Shown here: positions 60,399 through 64,000 of the stretch, piece by piece | How positions within the stretch are numbered: the stretch's first letter is position 1 | How the letters are laid out: each line of letters begins with the position of its first letter | Assembly (NCBI RefSeq): GCF_900007165.1 | Contig: NZ_CYGY02000035.1 | Span: 62,001 to 126,000, forward strand | DNA from: Paraburkholderia piptadeniae | GTDB lineage: Bacteria; Pseudomonadota; Gammaproteobacteria; Burkholderiales; Burkholderiaceae | Direction of reading: 5' to 3' | Length of the DNA stretch: 64,000 bases | Notes under the pieces: model-generated | Databases searched by the model: none | Seen by the model: the letters and a program-made list of their open reading frames with translations, nothing else | Told to the model about the DNA's origin: nothing | Position numbers and translations under genes: made by a program

Positions 60399-61487
60399 TC
60401 AAATCACTCCGGATTTTAAGGGGACAAAGAAAACGCGATCAAGCCGCGATTCGCGCCATTGCGCGGGTCCCGTGCGCTCGACGAGCGTGAGCACCTGCGA
60501 CTGTCCGTCCTGCGATCCGACGGGCGCCACGAGCCGCGCACCGATGGCGAGCTGCTCGAGCAGCGCCTGCGGCACATCGAGTCCCGCCGCCGCGATCACG
60601 ATTGCATCGAACGGCGCCGCCGACGGCAAACCGACGCGTCCGTCGCCGTAATGCAGACGGATGTTCGGGATGCGCAGCGGACGCAGGTTCGTCTTCGCGC
60701 GCTCGTAAAGCGGTTTGATGCGTTCAATCGAATACACGTCGCGCGCGACCTGGCTCAGCACGGCAGCCTGGTAGCCGCAGCCGGTGCCGATTTCGAGCAC
60801 GTTCGCGAGCGTGCGGCCCTGCGCGGCCAGCTCGATCATCCGCGCGACCACGGATGGCTTCGAGATTGTCTGGTGATGGCCGATGGGCAGCGCCGCATCT
60901 TCATACGCCTGCGTAGCGAGACCGGGGTCCACGAACATGTGGCGCGGCACCATCGCCATCGCGTTGAGCACGCGCGAGTCCGACACGCCGTTCGCTCGCA
61001 GCCGTTCGACCATCCGCTCGCGCACGCGTTCGGAAGTCAGCGTCAACGCGCTGCTGAGCGCAACGTTCGGCGCGCCCGTGCGATCCGACGATGTCGTCAC
61101 GGGACGCGGCAACTGGTTGCGCGCGCCGTCGTTGCGGATCGCGGTCGCGCCGGTTGTGCCGGTTGTGCTCTTCGCGCTCTTTGTATTGACGATTCCCGCC
61201 GCGTTTTTTGCAATCGAAGGCGCGCGCGTGGATGCGCCGGGGTTCGCGTTCTTCGCGCCCGGATTGAGCACGCCGGCAGCGCCCTTCGCGCCCGCCGACG
61301 ACTTGACGCCCGCCGTGCCGCTCACGCCACTGCGCGTGCGGCCCGCTTGCGAGTTCGCGTTCGATGCCGCCGGCTTGACGGGCGTCTTCGCGCCGCGCGC
61401 ATCGCCCGCGCGTACGTCGGCCCGGCGCGGCTCGCGCACCAGGTCTTCGAGTCCAAGCGGGAAGCGCTTTGCGCGCTCGCCAGTCAT
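60399..61487 (-). CDS. pcm: Protein-L-isoaspartate O-methyltransferase with long N-terminal extension
   Basis: The 362-residue protein ends in a normal Pcm domain (about 150-362): ALPIGHHQTISKPSVVARMI, VLEIGTGCGYQAAVLSQVAR and FDAIVIAAAGLDVPQALLEQ. It repairs isoaspartyl residues with SAM. The first ~148 residues are a low-complexity stretch rich in Ala, Gly, Thr, Ser and Lys (TKSAKSTTGTTGATAIRNDG), roughly 140 residues beyond the family's usual length. The ATG (61487) overlaps the surE stop by ATGA, so this start is well supported and the extension is probably real. Confidence 0.93.
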   Translation of the reverse strand: MTGERAKRFPLGLEDLVREPRRADVRAGDARGAKTPVKPAASNANSQAGRTRSGVSGTAGVKSSAGAKGAAGVLNPGAKNANPGASTRAPSIAKNAAGIVNTKSAKSTTGTTGATAIRNDGARNQLPRPVTTSSDRTGAPNVALSSALTLTSERVRERMVERLRANGVSDSRVLNAMAMVPRHMFVDPGLATQAYEDAALPIGHHQTISKPSVVARMIELAAQGRTLANVLEIGTGCGYQAAVLSQVARDVYSIERIKPLYERAKTNLRPLRIPNIRLHYGDGRVGLPSAAPFDAIVIAAAGLDVPQALLEQLAIGARLVAPVGSQDGQSQVLTLVERTGPAQWRESRLDRVFFVPLKSGVI

Positions 61488-62242
61488 GAAGTGCCGCTCC
61501 CGGCGCGCACCCAGTCGCTCGCCGCGGGCAGCATGGCCGTGTCGGTCAGATCGAGTTGCAGCGGCGTGATCGACACGAAGCCGTTCGCGACTGCATGGAA
61601 GTCGGTGCCTTCGCTGGCATCGCGCGCACCGCCTGACGGACCGATCCAGTAGATCGGCTCGCCGCGCGGATTGGTCTGCCTGATCACCGGCTGCGACGGA
61701 TGCCGCTTGCCGAGACGCGTGATGCGCCAGTCGCGCAACTGCTCGTAAGGCAGGTTCGGGATGTTGACGTTCAGCAGTGGATGGCCCGGCAGCGGACGTT
61801 CGAGATAATGCGCGACGATTTCGGCGGCGACGCGCGTGGCATCTTCGAGGTGCACCCAGTCTTTGTCGACGAGCGAAAACGCGATTGCGGGCACGCCGAA
61901 CATGATGCCCTCCGTCGCTGCGGCGACCGTGCCCGAGTACAGCGTGTCCTCGCCCATGTTCTGGCCGTTGTTGATGCCCGACACGACGAGGTCCGGCGTA
62001 TGGTCGAGCATGCCCGTCAGCGCGATGTGAACGGAATCCGTCGGCGTGCCGTTCACGTAGTAGAAGCCGTTGGCCGAGCGCAGCACCGACAGCGGCCGCG
62101 AGAGCGTCAGCGAGTTCGACGCGCCGCTGCAATTCTGTTCGGGTGCCATCACGGTGACATCGGCGAGCGGCTTCAGCGCTTCGTAAAGCGCGGCAAGGCC
62201 GGGCGCCAGATAACCGTCGTCATTGCTGAGTAGGATTCGCAT
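61484..62242 (-). CDS. surE: 5'-nucleotidase SurE
   Basis: The 252-residue survival protein E is a metal-dependent 5'/3'-nucleotidase and exopolyphosphatase. The N-terminal MRILLSNDDGYLAPGLAAL holds the metal Asp pair, then EQNCSGASNSLT (Ser/Asn), NGTPTDSVHIAL, and VSGINNGQNMGEDTLYSGTV. It is the first gene of surE-pcm-nlpD-rpoS and overlaps pcm by four bases. ATG 62242 is the family start; an in-frame codon 30 bases upstream is less likely. Confidence 0.96.
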   Translation of the reverse strand: MRILLSNDDGYLAPGLAALYEALKPLADVTVMAPEQNCSGASNSLTLSRPLSVLRSANGFYYVNGTPTDSVHIALTGMLDHTPDLVVSGINNGQNMGEDTLYSGTVAAATEGIMFGVPAIAFSLVDKDWVHLEDATRVAAEIVAHYLERPLPGHPLLNVNIPNLPYEQLRDWRITRLGKRHPSQPVIRQTNPRGEPIYWIGPSGGARDASEGTDFHAVANGFVSITPLQLDLTDTAMLPAASDWVRAGSGTS

Positions 62243-62516
62243 GCGGCGATTGTAACCGAGGAAACAAGGCACGCGAACGACACGCTGGCCCGCCGCATGC
62301 CTATGTCCGAACGTATGGCTTCACGGGCTTCGCGCGGCACTGGAAGCGCACGGTCGTTCGCGCTTGCTTTACACTGCTTCGTTGCGAGGGTTCGTTTGGT
62401 TGCCGCGCTACGTTGCCTGAACAGTGCGCGAAGATCGCCGCAAACAGGCTGACCAGACCAAAAGCACGCTTATGAACCCGTCAAGCTTGCAATGACACTT
62501 ATCGATTGGAGACACG

Positions 62517-63491
62517 ATGCGCGCAATCCGCTGTAACCAGTATGGTCCGCCCGAGACACTCAGCATCGAGGAACTACCCGATCTTCAGCCGCAAGCCGGC
62601 CAGATCGTGATCGACGTGAAAGCCGCGAGCGTCAATTTTCCTGACGTGCTGATCATCCAGAACAGGTATCAGTTCAAGCCACCCCTGCCCTTCACGCCCG
62701 GCGCGGAAGTCGCGGGCATCGTGCGCGCCGTCGGCGAAGGCGTCACGCAGTTCAAGCCGGGCATGCGCGTGGTCGCTTATACGCAGCAAGGCGGCTTCGC
62801 CGAGCAGGCGCTCGCCGATGCCCGCGCATGCGTGCCGCTGCCCGATGACGCCGACATGGAGACGGCCGCGATCTTCACACTTGCCTACGGCACGTCGCAT
62901 CATGCCGTGGTCGATCGCGCGGCGTTGAAAGCGGGCGAGACGATGCTCGTGCTGGGCGCGGCGGGCGGCGTCGGGCTCGCGGCCGTCGAAATCGGCAAGG
63001 CGCTCGGCGCGCGCGTGATCGCCGCGGCGTCGAGCGACGAGAAGCTCGCGACGTGCGTCGCGCATGGCGCCGATGCAACCATCAACTACGCGACGGAAGA
63101 CCTGCGCGAACGCATCAAGGCGCTGACGGACGGCAAAGGTCCCGACGTGATCTATGACCCTGTCGGCGGCAGTTATGCGGAGCCCGCATTTCGCAGCATC
63201 GGCTGGCGTGGGCGCTATCTCGTCGTCGGCTTCGCGAACGGCGAAATTCCGAAGCTGCCGCTCAATCTCGCGTTGCTGAAAGGCGCGAGCATCGTCGGCG
63301 TGTTCTGGGGCGATTTCGCGCGCCGCGAACCGCAGCGCAACGCGGCGGCATTCCAGGAAATGCTCGGCTGGATTCGCGAGGGAAAGCTCAAGCCGCTGGT
63401 GTCGGCGCGCTATCCGCTCGAAGACACGCCGCGCGCGCTCAACGACATGGCGCAGCGGCGCGTGCTCGGCAAGATCGTGATCACGCCGTAA
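62517..63491 (+). CDS. NADPH:quinone oxidoreductase family protein
   Basis: The 324-residue zinc-independent medium-chain reductase starts MRAIRCNQYGPPETLSIEEL and shows SVNFPDVLIIQNRYQFKPPL, PFTPGAEVAGIV, and the NADPH motif LGAAGGVGLAAVEIGKALGA, then YDPVGGSYAEPAFRSIGWRG. This is the QOR/TqoR group that reduces quinones or enones. GGAGA seven bases before ATG 62517 supports the start. A hairpin terminator follows; the next gene converges. Confidence 0.92.
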   Translation: MRAIRCNQYGPPETLSIEELPDLQPQAGQIVIDVKAASVNFPDVLIIQNRYQFKPPLPFTPGAEVAGIVRAVGEGVTQFKPGMRVVAYTQQGGFAEQALADARACVPLPDDADMETAAIFTLAYGTSHHAVVDRAALKAGETMLVLGAAGGVGLAAVEIGKALGARVIAAASSDEKLATCVAHGADATINYATEDLRERIKALTDGKGPDVIYDPVGGSYAEPAFRSIGWRGRYLVVGFANGEIPKLPLNLALLKGASIVGVFWGDFARREPQRNAAAFQEMLGWIREGKLKPLVSARYPLEDTPRALNDMAQRRVLGKIVITP

Positions 63492-63522
63492 GCGCGAGCG
63501 GGCCGCTCAACGATAAACGACA

Positions 63523-63565
63523 AACGGCGCGTGCCCCTTCCAGGTCACGCGCCGTTCTTCTTTCG
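63523..63565. terminator. Terminator between the quinone oxidoreductase and the ABC permease
   Basis: AACGGCGCGTG and CACGCGCCGTT form an 11-bp stem with a 12-base loop, followed by CTTCTTTC on the plus strand. The minus side reads into GTCGTTTATCG. Converging genes share it. Confidence 0.65.
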
Positions 63566-63577
63566 ATGCACCGGCGA

Positions 63578-64000
63578 TCAGATCTTTTCTGTCTCGCCGG
63601 ACTTCGGCTGCCATTTCATCAGGCGCCGCTCCAGCATGCCGACGATCGCATCGAGTATCAGCGCGAAGGCCGTCAGCACAAGAATGCCGGCAAACACGGT
63701 GTTGATATCGAAGGTGCCTTCCGCCTGCAGGATCAGATAGCCGACGCCGCGCGCCGAGCCCAGGTACTCGCCGACTACCGAGCCGACGAACGCGAGCCCC
63801 ACCGACGTATGCAGGCTCGAAAACACCCAGCTCATCGCGCTCGGCAGATAGACGGCCCGCAGCTGCTGCTTGCGGTTCGCGCCGAGCATGCGCGCGTTCG
63901 CGAGCACGACGGGGCTCACTTCCTTCACGCCCTGATAGACGTTGAAGAACACGATGAAGAACACCAGCGTCACGCCGAGCGCAACCTTCGACCAGATGCC
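63578..64000 (-). CDS. ABC transporter permease, SsuC/TauC/NrtB type (partial)
   Basis: The frame runs off the right edge, so only the C-terminal about 140 residues are seen (first residues in window GIWSKVALGVTLVFFIVFF). The EAA-like loop is ANARMLGANRKQQLRAVYLP, followed by SLHTSVGLAFVGSVVGEYLG and a last membrane segment VFAGILVLTAFALILDAIVG. This is the binding-protein-dependent permease family for nitrate, sulfonate, taurine or thiamine-precursor uptake; the substrate cannot be told. Partner ATPase and binding protein must lie outside. Confidence 0.88.
   Translation of the reverse strand, partial: GIWSKVALGVTLVFFIVFFNVYQGVKEVSPVVLANARMLGANRKQQLRAVYLPSAMSWVFSSLHTSVGLAFVGSVVGEYLGSARGVGYLILQAEGTFDINTVFAGILVLTAFALILDAIVGMLERRLMKWQPKSGETEKI

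Noticed and set aside
1..64000. CRISPR arrays, insertion sequences, rRNA operons, integrases
   Set aside because: No regularly spaced direct repeats, transposase motifs, rRNA sequence or integrase motifs were seen on either strand.

Overview
The window looks like chromosomal DNA of a betaproteobacterium of the Burkholderia sensu lato group, most likely Paraburkholderia or Caballeronia. This rests on the high GC content, the phaC-phaA-phaB-phaR cluster, the surE-pcm-nlpD-rpoS order, the ahpC/ahpD pair and the OmpR/EnvZ sequences. Most of it is core or conserved chromosome. I see no insertion sequence, prophage, CRISPR array or rRNA.

Layout. 0-5.7 kb: glycerate kinase, a MarR regulator, a small secreted peptide gene with an apparent frameshift, tRNA-Leu(UAG), a squalene/phytoene-synthase-like protein with degenerate aspartate motifs, and a Tat-exported DUF1501 protein with a small secreted partner. 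5.9-9.5 kb: ompR-envZ and the peroxide-defence pair ahpC-ahpD, whose promoter sits among palindromes. 9.6-14.6 kb: isoprenoid genes ispD-ispF, divergent from mfd. 14.6-19.2 kb: two M20 metallopeptidase-family genes (one is argE), a PLP-dependent dehydratase and mscL. 19.3-23.7 kb: a three-gene signalling cluster (CHASE3-type histidine kinase, single-domain response regulator, hybrid kinase). 24.2-32.4 kb: an unknown gene, a large AsmA-like protein, a FetAB-type ABC transporter, a secreted unknown, and an oxidoreductase divergent from a LysR regulator.

32.4-41.2 kb: a hydrophilic small protein, the two-gene bacterial NHEJ system (LigD and Ku), a cytochrome P450, serB, metC and a secreted unknown. 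41.4-51.5 kb: polyhydroxyalkanoate metabolism. On one strand lie phaC, phaA, phaB and phaR, then (after a small AT-richer insertion on the other strand) rimO, a KDG-kinase-like sugar kinase and bktB. PhaA/BktB make acetoacetyl-CoA or beta-ketovaleryl-CoA, PhaB reduces it, PhaC polymerises it and PhaR controls the granule genes. The insertion (about 45.4-46.4 kb) encodes a lysozyme-like protein without a signal peptide, overlapped by a secreted protein; it is the best candidate here for a little-described system.

51.9-62.2 kb: pgeF-rluD divergent from bamD, rlmD, an EEP-family nuclease/phosphatase, then the stationary-phase operon surE-pcm-nlpD-rpoS with a PolB-like exonuclease at its end. 62.5-64 kb: a quinone oxidoreductase and, cut by the window edge, an ABC-transporter permease of the sulfonate/nitrate/taurine type.

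Starts were chosen from ribosome binding sites, signal peptides and family length. All family assignments come from reading motifs and overall sequence, without database searches.
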